A DNA stretch of 64,000 bases from Drosophila persimilis (lineage: Eukaryota > Arthropoda > Insecta > Diptera > Drosophilidae), in NCBI RefSeq assembly GCF_003286085.1, contig NW_020825326.1, forward strand, positions 1,984,001-2,048,000. Reading direction: 5' to 3'. The notes beneath the pieces were generated by a model that was not told where the DNA came from, ran no database searches, and saw nothing but the letters and a program-made list of their open reading frames with translations. The position numbers and the translations under genes are program-made. Shown here piece after piece: positions 24,305 through 33,789 of the stretch (the first letter of the stretch is position 1; each line of letters starts with the position of its first letter).

Positions 24305-26023
24305 CAAGGCAAAGAACAGAGTCGAGTCGAGTCAAGTCGCGTCAGTTACTCCAGGACCCACTTTTGGAACCCACAACCAGGACCGGGACCGGCCAACCAA
24401 AAGACACACAGAAAAAAAGCAAAAGACCAGGAGAACTCCCAGAGAACTGAACGAAACGGAAAACAAAGAATCAACTTACTCTTAATTCCTTATACAAAAG
24501 AATTTTTCAATTTTACGCCAAAATAAGTTTTGCCATGCCAGTAATTTTTCACCCAACCAGCCAGGAGGTGGGGCGACACCAGCAGCTGCGGCTGCGGCAG
24601 AGGCAGATTCAGTGGCATGGGCAGGGGCAGGGGCTGGGGCAGGGGTGTGGCAGCATGATTGGTAGAGCTGAAGCTGAAGCTGAAGCTGCGGAAGGAACAG
24701 GTTCGTTCGGGTCTAACCATAGCCTAAGTGCATCGTAATTAGTTATAATCATTTCGATATGGAGGTAACTGGAGCGGGGGCAGAGCAACCAACTTCAGAC
24801 CAAAACATTTTAAATCCCCTCTCAGGGGCGGTTGTGTCTCGTGGCTGCCTGGAGCTGCGCGGGACGGGACGGGGCGGGTCGGGGAAGGGGGCGGGAACGG
24901 GGGCATGGGAAACGGAGTGGCTCGACATGTTACCGAAAACCGAAAGTGTCAAAGCTTATAAACGTCAGCCATAATTATGCCTGCAGGATAATTGTTTAGA
25001 CACATGAGCATAATGAAAACATGACATGGCATCCTGCGAGAATCAAAATGCGCCCAGCGAGTGGCTACCCCCCTCCACGAGTCTGCGAGTTTGTGTATGG
25101 GGTGCGTGTGTGTGGGTGTGCTGATGTGTAAATGTTTGCTTATATGCGTGTGCCCGTGGGTGTGTATTCTCGGTCCTGTCCTGGCAACACTTGGGCAATA
25201 AACCCGCGCCTAAGGTGCCCAAGGAGCAGCAGCGAATGGGTCGATCAGCGGTCCGGGGGAGGGAGTGTTGGAGTTTGCCATGAGGAAGCTGCCTTTAACT
25301 CTGGATGTATGTAAGAATGAGTGTCCCCCCGTATACCGCCTAGACATAAACAGACTCTGCCAACAGCAGTCAAATGCGCAAAAAACCAGGACATGCGGGA
25401 AGAAAATCGGAAACAAAAAGTATAGAAAAAGCAGTCTTGATCTCACCACAAATAATGAATGAGAAATCAATTTCTAAAGGAATATATGTATAAAGGGTCA
25501 AAAAGAAAAATTCAATAAATGTAATAATGTTAAACATTAAAAAAGGTTATCCTGACAAGCAATTCAAACGGCATTCAGCTAAGGTTCATTATTTACATAG
25601 CTTATATCCTTGAGATAAAAAAAAATAAAAAGATCATACATATGCATGATATACATATATTAAGTTTTCCGATTACATGAATTGTATGCCTACGCATAAA
25701 CGCATAAATAACAAAAGCAAAGGCGTTGCTCATCCAGGGCCCGTCTTTCTGTTCCTCTCGTTGTGCACTCTTAGTACACACATACTAGACACACTAGACA
25801 TACTAGACAAGCACACACACACACATATCTATGCATACAGACACGCGTGTTAATTACTGTTATCATTATGAATCGTATACAAGACTAATTAGTGTGTTAC
25901 ACTTTCATTTATTGTTTGTGAGGCGACAAATGAATGAACGAGCGTACGTACAGCGATGACGAAGCTGACAACAGCTCGCATGTACCGCAGCCATACTGCT
26001 CACAAAGGTACATCCATACCACA

Positions 26024-26053
26024 TACATACATACATACATACATACATACATA
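26024..26053. repeat. (CATA)n microsatellite
   Basis: Seven or eight tandem cata tetramers. Confidence 0.85.
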
Positions 26054-26300
26054 CACCATAGAGATTTATCCATTTCCCTCGGGTCCATACACACACACAC
26101 CCACACACCCACCCACCACACATACAGGCTAAGTGTTTAACATAATGAACACGGGTATTACGAGGGAATTAACATGACATTTAACAACGTAACTCAAACA
26201 ACACACAATAGCAGCAAACACACAAAAGCAACAACAATTTGTTGCTGTCTGTGATTAAAAGTGTAACATTGCCCCTCCACTTACCACTTGCCACTTCCGA

Positions 26301-26333
26301 CCCATAACCCATAACCCATAACCCATAACCCAT
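26301..26333. repeat. 7-bp array (cccataa)
   Basis: Just under five tandem cccataa heptamers. The unit resembles C-strand telomere-like repeats, but Drosophila telomeres are not made of such repeats. Confidence 0.85.
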
Positions 26334-27415
26334 ACGCATCCCTGAACTTTCCACTTTTGCTGAGTAATTTCAAATCTGAGCTGAGATTCGCTTCGAGCAG
26401 AGAAAGAAAGTGGACCGAAAAGCAGTAGATGTCGCTAAATCGGTTCCGTTTCCGCTGTTTCCGCTGCTTCCGCTGTTCCTGTTCCCTGTTTTTCGTTCCA
26501 GTCCAAAGTTAAGGAATACATATTTGGAGGCCATAACGGTATTTTAAGCTGTGCCTGCTCACATTATCGTCCTCTTGCAGTTCTATTGGATTTTATTGTT
26601 ATGCTTATGTGGCACTTTCTTTCCACTCGACTCCCATCTCTCTTCCCCATCCCATTCCATTATGCTGAAAGTTTTTCGTAGCCATCCAAAGCAACACAAA
26701 AAAAAGAGCTAAAAACTGTTGGCCAACTAAGTTTAAGTAGCTGCAACATAGATTCAAAGCACTTCCTTGGGCCAGGCCATGACCATAGACTCTCGAAAGA
26801 TGCAACTGAGGAAAACTGGGTTTGGCACGGATTGCTATCCCACGGGCGAGGATAATTTCAAAGTGTGAAAGAACAAGAGCAGAGTCCCAACTCAAATAGA
26901 GTCCAGCCAAGGAGTATTGGGATAAGATTTCAAGATAGCACCTTAAAGATGGAGCTCAAACTTAAAACAGGCTCCACTATCCATCATAAATGAAAAGAAT
27001 ATTAAAGCGCGTTTATCTCCTCCCTCGAGAATCGAGGTACCATCGCGCGTCAGATATTTCTATTTGACATCAAATTGGTCAACAATGATTGGGCCAAATA
27101 AAATGTGTCGGAATCGAAGGTCTTAATGTCTCAAAATGTTCCTGTTGGTATAAAACAAGAAAATATAAAGTTTAAGCCCGATTCGACAACGTTTAGAGGT
27201 ACCGAATTGACGTTAAAGTTGCAAAATACGATATTTGGCCAATTGTCACTATTATCGAATTGCATTTTCTTTGTGTTTTGGAATATTACAATATATTATT
27301 CATCCTCTAAAATAAATATTTAACAGTCTACCTTTATATTAAATCAAGTCATTTTTATTATTCAATGACTAGCATATTCTTTTGCGACGCTTAGCAACTT
27401 CTGAAACTCATCTTA

Positions 27416-27602
27416 TATTATTAGATTTGTGGTGAAAATGGATGTGCCCAACGTCCAGAAGGACGGACCCCATAAAGTTATATATTCTTCGTCAGCATCA
27501 ATAGCCGAGTCGATTAAGCCTTATCTGTCTGTCCGTCCCTACAAGCGCCTAGTTCTCTAAGACTATTATTGCTAGAGTAACGACATTTTGTATCCAGACT
27601 TT
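27416..27602 (+). mobile_element. DINE-1-like element, truncated first unit
   Basis: The unit begins with ttagatttgtggtgaaaatgg and runs through the accccataaag, gtcagcatcaatag, ccgagtcgatta and tgtctgtccgtcc blocks to tatccagacttttta. It is cut there and followed directly by the 5' end of a full copy. Confidence 0.75.
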
Positions 27603-28226
27603 TTATAACAGATACTCAAAATGAGTATTGGGGTATATTAGATTTGTGGTGAAAGTGGATGTGTGTAACGTCCAGAAGGAATCGTTTCCGACCCCATAAA
27701 GTATATATATTCTTGATCAGCATCAGCATCAATAGCCGAGTCGATTGAGCCCTGTCTGTCCGTCCGTCCGTCTGTCCGACCGTCCGTCTTTCCGTCTGTC
27801 CGTCCCTATCAGCGCCTAGTTCTCAAAGACTATAAGAGCTAGAGCAACGACGTTTTATATCCGGGCTTCTGTGATATGTCACTGCTACAAGTATATTTCA
27901 AAACTTTGCCTCACCCCCTTCCGCCCCCACAAAGGACGAAAATCAGTTGCATCCACAATATTGCAGATTCGAGAAAACTAAAAACGCACAATCATATAGA
28001 ATGACCATATCTACTCGGGTGCTGAATCTGAATCAGATCAGATAATTTTTATAGCCAAAAGGAACAAACCAATTTGCACTGGCTACGCAGCGCCCGACGT
28101 CACGGTCAGACTGATTTTCTGTCTCTCTCGCACGCACTCTTTGTCGGAGGAGAGCCATACTGACTAAGTATCGGGTACAAATGTAGAGTTGCGGTGTCCG
28201 CAGCAACTCACAACGTTCCCCCTCGT
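27603..28226 (+). mobile_element. DINE-1-like element, full-length copy
   Basis: The 5' end carries the subterminal inverted repeat atactc/gagtat followed by ggggtatatta. The usual blocks follow: gtggtgaaagtggatg, aatcgtttccgacccc, gatcagcatcaatagccgag and a gtccgtccgtctgtcc array. Then come the central cgcccccacaaaggacg segment, gcgcccgacgtcacg and tctctctcgcacgcac. The 3' end is actgactaagtatcgggta, a hairpin at 28186-28209 with a perfect 7-bp stem (GAGTTGC/GCAACTC) and the tail gttccccctcgttt. The family is non-coding and relies on Helitron/Helentron machinery supplied elsewhere. Confidence 0.85.
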
Positions 28227-28289
28227 TTCTTTTGTATTCAATTCCTTTTATTCTTCTAATAGTTCATATGTATGTATGTATATATTTTA

Positions 28290-28690
28290 AGATTAACAGC
28301 TAGCTGTGAGGATCTGGGTCTGTGATTGGTTGGTGGGGCAGTGGGGCGTGGCTGTGCTCCTCCGACACTTTCCTTTCCCTCTCTGCTCTCCGTAGCTCCC
28401 GCATTAGTGGCGGGAGCGGTTGCCTCCCACGCCTTGGGATCCGATACCATAAGTGGCACGATCCCTCCGACGCTGATGTTGGTGGTTAGCTCGGCCTCTA
28501 GCTGACGCCTCTCATATTCGAAGCGGTGGCACTCGAAAAGACGAGGTACGAGGCGTCCTCCACGATGCCTCCACCGCAAGATGGGCATTAGTCATCCGTT
28601 TCGTGGCCAAACCGCTTCAGGTAGGATCTGAAGCATCCGTGACCGCTTAGCATCTGTGTGAGGTGAAAGTCCACCTGTCCATGCTTCCTA
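28290..28690 (-). pseudogene. ORF2 C-terminal cysteine/histidine region, broken
   Basis: The minus strand reads QVDFHLTQMLSGHGCFRSYL near 28680-28625, then KRFGHETDD, an in-frame TAA at 28588-28590, and CPSCGGGIVEDASYLVF. After a frameshift it continues as ECHRFEYERRQLEAEL near 28530. This is the zinc-binding C-terminal tail found after the RT in R1/LOA-like elements (CPxC, then H/FEC.RF). One stop and one frameshift disable it. Confidence 0.75.
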
Positions 28691-28888
28691 TCCAACCACA
28701 GCTTGATAACCGCAGCTGGAATAAGCCTGGGGGTCCAGCGTCCTTTCGTCGAGGAATCCCACTTCGTCTGCCATCTCCTGACGCTTTCGTGCCTGAGTGA
28801 TTCCCACGCAGCTCTCGTGGGAGGGTTGAGTCCCTTCGGGATAGCTCATACTCCTCGGCCTTTTCCCTCACTTGCTCTGATATTGGCA

Positions 28889-29838
28889 CTAGTCCAGCGA
28901 TGACCAGTGCTCCTGATAGCGCATAAGCGGTGCGTTGCCTCGACTCCTCGCATATAGCTCGGCACCTTCGCCGCTTTGGACCACACTATGGCAGCATACA
29001 GGATCTGGGAGGAGACGACGCTGGTGATTAACTTCCTCCTTGCTCTCTTTGGCTCGGCAAGTCTGAGCGGCCTTTGCGTTGGCGTACTCCAGTTGCTCCC
29101 TGCATGAGAGCCTGGTGTCCAACATAACCCCTAGGTATTTCAGCGCTCTTTGCGATGTGATGTCGTGTCCGCCGACCGTCACTCGAGCTGTCTCCACCTT
29201 CTTCCTGCTGCTGATTAGCACAGCCTCGGTCTTGTGGGCCGCCAGCTGTAGTCCCGCTATGGCGAGCGACGTCTCCACGGTACGGATTGCCCCGTTTGCA
29301 GCTTCTTCTACTGTTGCAAGATCCTTGGCCACCACTACGATGGCGACGTCGTCGGCAAACCCCACGACCGTCGTGCCCTCGGGGAGGTTCAGTCTCAGAA
29401 CTCCATCATACATTGTGTTCCGTAGGAGCGGCCCCAGCACCGACCCCAGCGGGACTCCAGCAGTTACTCTGTATGCTCTTGTCCCTTCGCTCGTCTCGTA
29501 CAGCAGCACCCTCTCACTGAGATAGCTGTCCACTGTTCTCAGGAGGTATTCCGGGATCCATAGCATCCGCAGGGCTTCCATCGTTCTTCTCCAGTCCGCC
29601 GTGTTGAACGAATTTGTAATGTCGAGGGTAACCAGCAGGCAGTACTGCTTCTTACCCACTCTCCAACGCGTCCCGCTGATGGCATTCTCCGCGATGTTGG
29701 TGACAATGCTGATAGCATCCAGAGTTGATCTGCCTTTCCGGAAGCCATACTGGTTGGTCGACAGGCCGTCGGCATCTTCAATGGCATGACTGAGCCTACG
29801 TGCAATGAGCTTTTCGCATACCTTCCCCGCGTTGTCTA
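28889..29838 (-). pseudogene. LOA-type reverse transcriptase (ORF2 fragment)
   Basis: This is an RNA-dependent DNA polymerase domain. The minus-strand frame opens at the deletion junction with DNAGKVCEKLIARRLSHAI and continues through NQYGFRKGRSTLDAI, the catalytic-aspartate block LLVTLDITNSFNTA near 29635, the block TAGVPLGSVLGPLL near 29460, and the active-site motif FADDVAI at 29339-29359. The thumb entry KYLGVMLDTRLSCREQLE lies near 29130. The frame stays open to 28889, so the polymerase core is intact, but there is no start codon and the C-terminal part is shifted. FADD replaces the commoner YADD, as in related elements. The product could not act alone because the endonuclease is missing. 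Confidence 0.85.
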
Positions 29839-30201
29839 GGAGACAAATTGGTTAGCTTCGTTGATGCTCGTGTGAAGCTCATCCATTCGCACGAACATAT
29901 TCCTCGTCGCCATGTTGATGTGGCGCGTATTCTTGTCCATCATCCTGCTATGGACTTCATCCAAGATATTCCCCAGTTCTAGGAAGTTTTCAAGGCAGGT
30001 TGCCTCCTGACGAGCCTTGCTTTTCTTGGGTGGCGTTCTTCTCTGCGAACTCTCTGGGTTGGCTGGGTCCCGTACCCTCTTAAGGGTCTCCCGGGCGTCC
30101 GGGTCCAGGCTCTGTGCCTCTGCTCCTGATGTTGACGAAGCTGCCGGCGATCGGGCGAGCTTGCTGTCTTTCATGAAAACAAGGTTTTCGTCCTCCTCCA
30201 T
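29836..30201 (-). pseudogene. LOA-type ORF1 N-terminal fragment
   Basis: This frame of 121 codons on the minus strand begins MEEDENLVFMKDSKLARSP and is followed by a serine/proline-rich stretch and a basic RRTPPKKSKARQE segment. A heptad-like helix (ENFLELGNILDEVHSRMMDK, then NMFVRMDELHTSINEANQ) follows and could be the ORF1 coiled coil. The cysteine knuckles usual in the ORF1 C-terminus are missing because the frame ends at the deletion junction with the RT. ORF1 proteins bind element RNA. The assignment rests on position upstream of the RT and composition. Confidence 0.65.
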
Positions 30202-30680
30202 TCCTCTTGCTCGAAATCCAGTTAACTCTGGGGTCGAATTTAAATTGAAATTTCAAATTTGGCTTGGCGCGTAACTCGGCTTCGGCACGCCGGCAGCCCT
30301 GTGCCGTTCGAGGATGTCCGGCAACACCATCCATGTTGCCACCCTGCGCGATCACCTGACTGTAAGCACGTTGATCAGCTGCTGAGTGGGAGGCTACCGG
30401 CGAGAACCGTAAACAGAAAAGAAAAGAAAAGTTTGAGTGAGAAATTGTTTTGCTTCAACTCCACCAACAATGTGTATAGCAGCCCTCTCCTCCTCCTGCT
30501 CGGAGCGTACTGGTTTTGCCCCTGCAACCGAACGGGGTGTCGGCGAGGGCGGATTTCATACGCAGTACGTACCGGTGCTTCAGTGACCTGCTCTTAACAG
30601 CTTTCCTTTTCAGTTGCCAGGCGTGGCACCCGGAAAACTTGCAGCTCGTGGTGAACACAACCGCACTTGGAAAACACTCT
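30202..30680 (-). mobile_element. LOA element 5' leader
   Basis: This non-coding segment upstream of the ORF1 fragment on the minus strand is moderately GC-rich with a few purine tracts. The upstream limit is set by the start of DINE-1 sequence at 30683, so the true 5' end is approximate. Confidence 0.5.
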
Positions 30681-30682
30681 AC

Positions 30683-30800
30683 GTGTGTCTCACATTAGAT
30701 TGGTGGTGAAAGCGGATGTGTGTAACACCCAGAAGGAAGCGTTTTGGACCCCATAAAGTATATATGTTCTTGATCAGCATCAATACCCGAGTCGTCCGTC
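30683..30800 (+). mobile_element. DINE-1-like 5' fragment
   Basis: It reads cattagattggtggtgaaag, cggatgtgtgtaacaccc, gaaggaagcgttttggaccc, cataaagtatatatg and gatcagcatcaatacccgag, matching the full copy nearby, and then stops after a truncated gtccgtct block. Confidence 0.75.
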
Positions 30801-31014
30801 TTCATCCTGCAGTGTGCGCCCTATGGCGTGATAAAACAGCTGTTGTTGGTGTTAGAATAGAAAAAAGAGACAAAAAAGTAAAATGGAAACCGATAAAGTC
30901 GAATATATAATAATCTACCAAACGTTTCGACCGATTTTATGAAATCAATCAATTCTTCCCTACCAAACAACACGTAAAATATCTTGTATAAATCACACTA
31001 ATCATAAGTTACAT

Positions 31015-31085
31015 ATATTCTGACTGAGTACCGAGTCTAAAGTAGAGCCGCGGCTCTTGACGCGGTTCACAATGTTCCCGTTACT
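31015..31085 (+). mobile_element. DINE-1-like 3' end fragment with hairpin
   Basis: The actgagtaccgagtctaaag segment is followed by a hairpin at 31045-31068 (stem GAGCCGC/GCGGTTC, 10-base loop) and the tail caatgttcccgttac. It may be the other end of the element begun at 30683, with about 210 bases of unrelated sequence between. Confidence 0.7.
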
Positions 31086-31696
31086 TATTAATTTATAATT
31101 TTGTTATTCGTTATTGTTTAAGATAGACGTGTAAGTTAAGTGAGCCATTTAATTTAATAATACATACAGTATTAATCTACATTATCTAAAATCTACATTA
31201 AGTATATATATATATGTATCTATACATATGTATATGAAAATATCGTGTCACGTATCGAACGATTTTGATACATTTTTAGTTTTTTGTACCCACCATATTT
31301 TAATCGGGACTCGATCCTATACAAAATGCCAGGAAATCAAGAAAATAATGAAATATGCACTGATCTATTCGATTGTGTTTTGTGAAACGCAAGGGGGCGT
31401 TTACCATTGAAAGGCATGCTCTTCGGCACGGATACAGATTCAAACCTGTTCCAGAAGTCCATTCACATTCAATTAATGCCTCGAAATGACAACGAAATAG
31501 TTCACAAATGGTTTGACGCAAATGGTCAGCTTGTTACTAAACAAAATACTCCAGAGGTGGAAATTTATTGGAGGTGGATAATAATTTCTACATTTCAAGT
31601 AGGCTGTACATGACTACGTCAGGTATTTTATAGATTCCTATACCAGATTCATTCAGAATCATTCATTGAAACAATATACAACAATAAACATATAAC
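31086..31696. other. leader region upstream of the basic-protein gene
   Basis: AT-rich DNA with two short open frames (31228-31410 and 31407-31613) of unremarkable composition. The last 80 bases before the ATG are A-rich and could be a 5' untranslated region. No TATA or clear initiator was picked out. Confidence 0.4.
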
Positions 31697-32365
31697 ATGT
31701 CAACTTCAGAACGTAAAACCTATACGATTGAAACGCGATTGGCCAAGAAGCGCCGCCAGATGGCCCTCGACCAGATAGCATGCGGCTCCGAGGCCTCCAT
31801 TGAGGGGCCACCACTGGCTAAAAGGCGCAAAAGTGCCCCAGTCAAGCGACAGCCAAAGCCAGTGAGACGCAGCGATCCCTCCTCGGATCGTGTAGAACAG
31901 AGAGGACGAGGACAAGGACGAGAACGAGGAATACCCAACAAAGCCGCTAAGAAAGCCCTCATAAAGCGGAACACTCCTGTCAAAAAACGCTTACCGTCAA
32001 AAAGGGCTGGGGCCCCGCGTTCCACCAAAAAGGAACAACCGAAGCCAACAAAGACTTCGTCAAAAACCCGGAAAACAAAAGCAAATGAATCAATCACAAA
32101 AACAATTACAAATAAACCGATGGATAAGACCGGACCGGAGAAGGAAGCCAAAACGGAACCAGAGAAGAAACCGAAATTCCGGTTCCGCCCTTGGAACCCG
32201 GCAACCCAGACCAACGCTACGCTTTCCGACGAAAGAAATCCAGAAATAAATCCAGAGCAACCAGACGGGATGGCTAAAGATGAATTGGAGATGACAACGG
32301 GGATGTCCTCGTTGCCCCAACCCTTAGACTCCACAGGGAACCACAGCGATCCACGGGGATGCTAA
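31697..32365 (+). CDS. small highly basic protein, unknown, possibly nuclear
   Basis: A complete 222-codon ATG frame with coding-like composition, set among decayed transposons. Residues 15-58 carry two clusters that look like nuclear localisation signals (AKKRRQ at 16-21 and KRRKSAPVKR near 42-51). Residues 66-130 are rich in arginine, lysine and proline, with an RGRGQGRERG stretch. Residues 141-162 alternate lysine and glutamate, then comes KFRFRPWNP at 160-168, and the last 50 residues are acidic and serine-rich. No globular domain, signal peptide or membrane segment is seen. The composition suggests a chromatin- or nucleic-acid-binding role, but that is inference. The ATG follows an A-rich leader and an AATAAA lies 78 bases past the stop. 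The minus-strand frame over the same bases (31720-32334) is a shadow. Confidence 0.6.
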   Translation: MSTSERKTYTIETRLAKKRRQMALDQIACGSEASIEGPPLAKRRKSAPVKRQPKPVRRSDPSSDRVEQRGRGQGRERGIPNKAAKKALIKRNTPVKKRLPSKRAGAPRSTKKEQPKPTKTSSKTRKTKANESITKTITNKPMDKTGPEKEAKTEPEKKPKFRFRPWNPATQTNATLSDERNPEINPEQPDGMAKDELEMTTGMSSLPQPLDSTGNHSDPRGC

Positions 32366-32442
32366 ATGACATCGTTTGGAGCAACAGAAATAGTTCACGA
32401 TAGTGCGGCGAATGATTTGGCGCTTAAACAAGTAAAATATAA

Positions 32443-32448
32443 AATAAA
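32443..32448 (+). terminator. polyadenylation signal AATAAA
   Basis: A canonical AATAAA 78 bases after the stop of the basic-protein frame, in an A-rich context. It is well placed to end that transcript. Confidence 0.5.
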
Positions 32449-32751
32449 TTTAAAGTTGTAAACCAATTTCAGACTTTATTGTTGTGTTATTGTTAACTTT
32501 TTGGCATCAATTTTATCCGGAAGATCGGAAGAATTGCAAAACTCCAGCGGCCAGCGTAGCGGCATCATGTAGCAGCAGCTGGGGCAGCAGTGCGACAAAT
32601 GGGGGCACATGTTTTGCTGTTAAAAGGATGCTGCTCCCGGCATCGGTTGGAAGAATTTGGACGCGGGTTAGGTTGCTGTGGCTGTGGCTACTGATTGGGC
32701 CTCTGATTTTGCTGCTGCTGCTGCTGCTCTTGTTGCTGCTGCAGGTGGTGA
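32449..32751. other. stretch with CTG/CAG tract, coding status unclear
   Basis: A (CTG)n tract at 32708-32744 reads as polyleucine on the plus strand and polyglutamine on the minus. Minus-strand frames keep a glutamine/proline-rich character but are broken by stops. It may be untranslated or decayed flank of the neighbouring DUF4485-like gene. Confidence 0.4.
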
Positions 32752-33039
32752 TTTCTTTCTGAGGCTGGACTGCAGCCCCAACCGGAAGAGGCATTCCACC
32801 CCAACTCGCAGGAATGCCAATACGCGAGGGAGTGGCTCAAAGAACTGACATCTATGAAGTGCGACACGGTGTTCAAGGGGTGCATACGGAACGGATACAT
32901 TATTGCATTGAGTGTGTGCTTAAATCAGAAGCGCCTCTACGGGAAATTCGAGCAGATGCCCCCGGAAGAACTGGAGTGGATGGACTTTCCATACACGACG
33001 AATCATACGTCGTCAAATCATGCCACAGCGACCCTTTGA
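32752..33039 (+). CDS. DUF4485-like segment (exon or gene fragment)
   Basis: This plus-strand frame stays open from the TGA at 32749-32751 to the TGA at 33037-33039 and has a strongly protein-like sequence. The block HPNSQECQYAREWLKEL is followed by TSMKCDTVFKG, RNGYIIALSVCLNQKRLYG and KFEQMPPEELEWMDF. The pattern (P..E...A.WLK.L, RN.Y, L..C.....L.G.F...PP..L) parallels the DUF4485 domain at the N-terminus of CEP112 and related centrosomal or ciliary proteins. The first strand of the domain and a start codon are not visible; the first in-frame ATG (32854) falls mid-domain. It may be a downstream exon (possible acceptors end at 32744 or 32772) or a decayed copy. In a frame one base on, a threonine/alanine-rich continuation lies at 33020-33214, suggesting a shifted C-terminus. 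The assignment is from memory of the domain pattern. Confidence 0.4.
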   Translation, partial: FLSEAGLQPQPEEAFHPNSQECQYAREWLKELTSMKCDTVFKGCIRNGYIIALSVCLNQKRLYGKFEQMPPEELEWMDFPYTTNHTSSNHATATL

Positions 33040-33408
33040 TACGTATAGGAGCATGCCACAGGGGGAGATGACTGCTGCTGCTGGCACGGAAGCTGCTGCT
33101 CGGTGCAACATTTCTGCTGCTGCTGTTGCTGCTGGGATAGAAACTGCTGCTTTTGCTGACAAGGAAGTCGAGAAGGTCGCTGTTGCCAAGGATTTTGCTC
33201 CTGTTGATCGGTAAACTGAAATGGCGGCTGTGCTGGCTTGGGGGCATACGCCGGGGCTGCTGCTCCATAGAGCACGGTCCACCCTGTTGCTGCGGTGCAA
33301 TGTTCCTGGACGACGTCTGTCCCTCAGAAGGGTCTTCTCGGTCACCTCGCAGGTGGTGAGAATGTTTTCCTTGCCTGCGTTGCCAGAGCTGGCCATTAGC
33401 TGCGTCAT
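33018..33408 (-). pseudogene. possible glutamine-rich frame, broken
   Basis: In three minus-strand registers there are protein-like stretches: MTQLMASSGNAGKENILTTC from the ATG at 33408, SEGQTSSRNIAPQQQGGP near 33310, and APKPAQPPFQFTDQQEQNPW with a run of seven glutamines ending at 33018. No single register stays open, so if it is a gene it has frameshifts, or the reading is an artefact of CAG/CTG repeats opposite the DUF4485-like gene. I favour the plus-strand interpretation. Confidence 0.2.
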
Positions 33409-33789
33409 TTGGTCATGGCATCCACCGAACTTTCTATTGAAATTACAAATTTTTCGGTTAAAATAAAAACAGATGATCGCTGGGTATCCAACCTGGCTAT
33501 TGCTTTGAGCGAAAATCGTTGAAAAGTTGCAGAATATTTCGGAAGCCGAAAATTTTGCGTTTAATTTAGAATTTAGAACATATTATTTGGACTGAAACTA
33601 CAGAGGATATTATTTGACAAATAACTCCTTTTTTGATATACTTTTTTTTTATTATTCTAATGATTGGTAGATTTGATTATTAAATAATAATATCACCGAT
33701 ACAAATTATGTTGTTATGTTACTGTTAGAGCAACTTGCACAACAGTCACAGAAAAATTAGGATAAATTAAAACAAAAACAAAAAAAAAG
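33409..33789. other. AT-rich spacer
   Basis: No feature is seen apart from A/T runs. An A-rich aaaataaaaac at 33461-33471 could serve as a poly(A) signal for a plus-strand transcript. Confidence 0.4.

Larger units (their letters stand above)
24305..27415. other. non-coding stretch
   Basis: It contains gggcag/gctgaa-type repeats near 24600-24690, G-rich sequence near 24860-24905, a CATA array (26024-26053), CA tracts near 25810 and 26090, and the ccataac array (26301-26333). No domain or coherent exon is seen. The 27105-27323 frame is AT-rich and unassigned. Confidence 0.5.
28230..30680 (-). mobile_element. LOA-clade (Bilbo/TRIM-like) non-LTR retrotransposon, internally deleted
   Basis: This minus-strand copy of about 2.4 kb keeps a 5' leader (about 30202-30680), the start of ORF1 (29836-30201), the reverse transcriptase of ORF2 from its first conserved block (28889-29838), the C-terminal cysteine/histidine region (28290-28690) and a 3' end with short tatacata-like repeats near 28265. 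The rest of ORF1, the endonuclease and the RT N-terminal region are deleted at 29836-29838. An RNase H domain, present in some LOA elements, is not recognised. LOA elements such as Bilbo and TRIM are typical of obscura-group flies. The clade is inferred from the RT and FADD motif style and was not searched. Confidence 0.75.

Noticed and set aside
29079-29525. 148-codon plus-strand frame opposite the RT
   Set aside because: Antisense shadow of the LOA reverse transcriptase.
31720-32334. 204-codon minus-strand frame opposite the basic-protein gene
   Set aside because: Antisense shadow of the lysine/arginine-rich plus-strand frame, giving phenylalanine/leucine-rich text.
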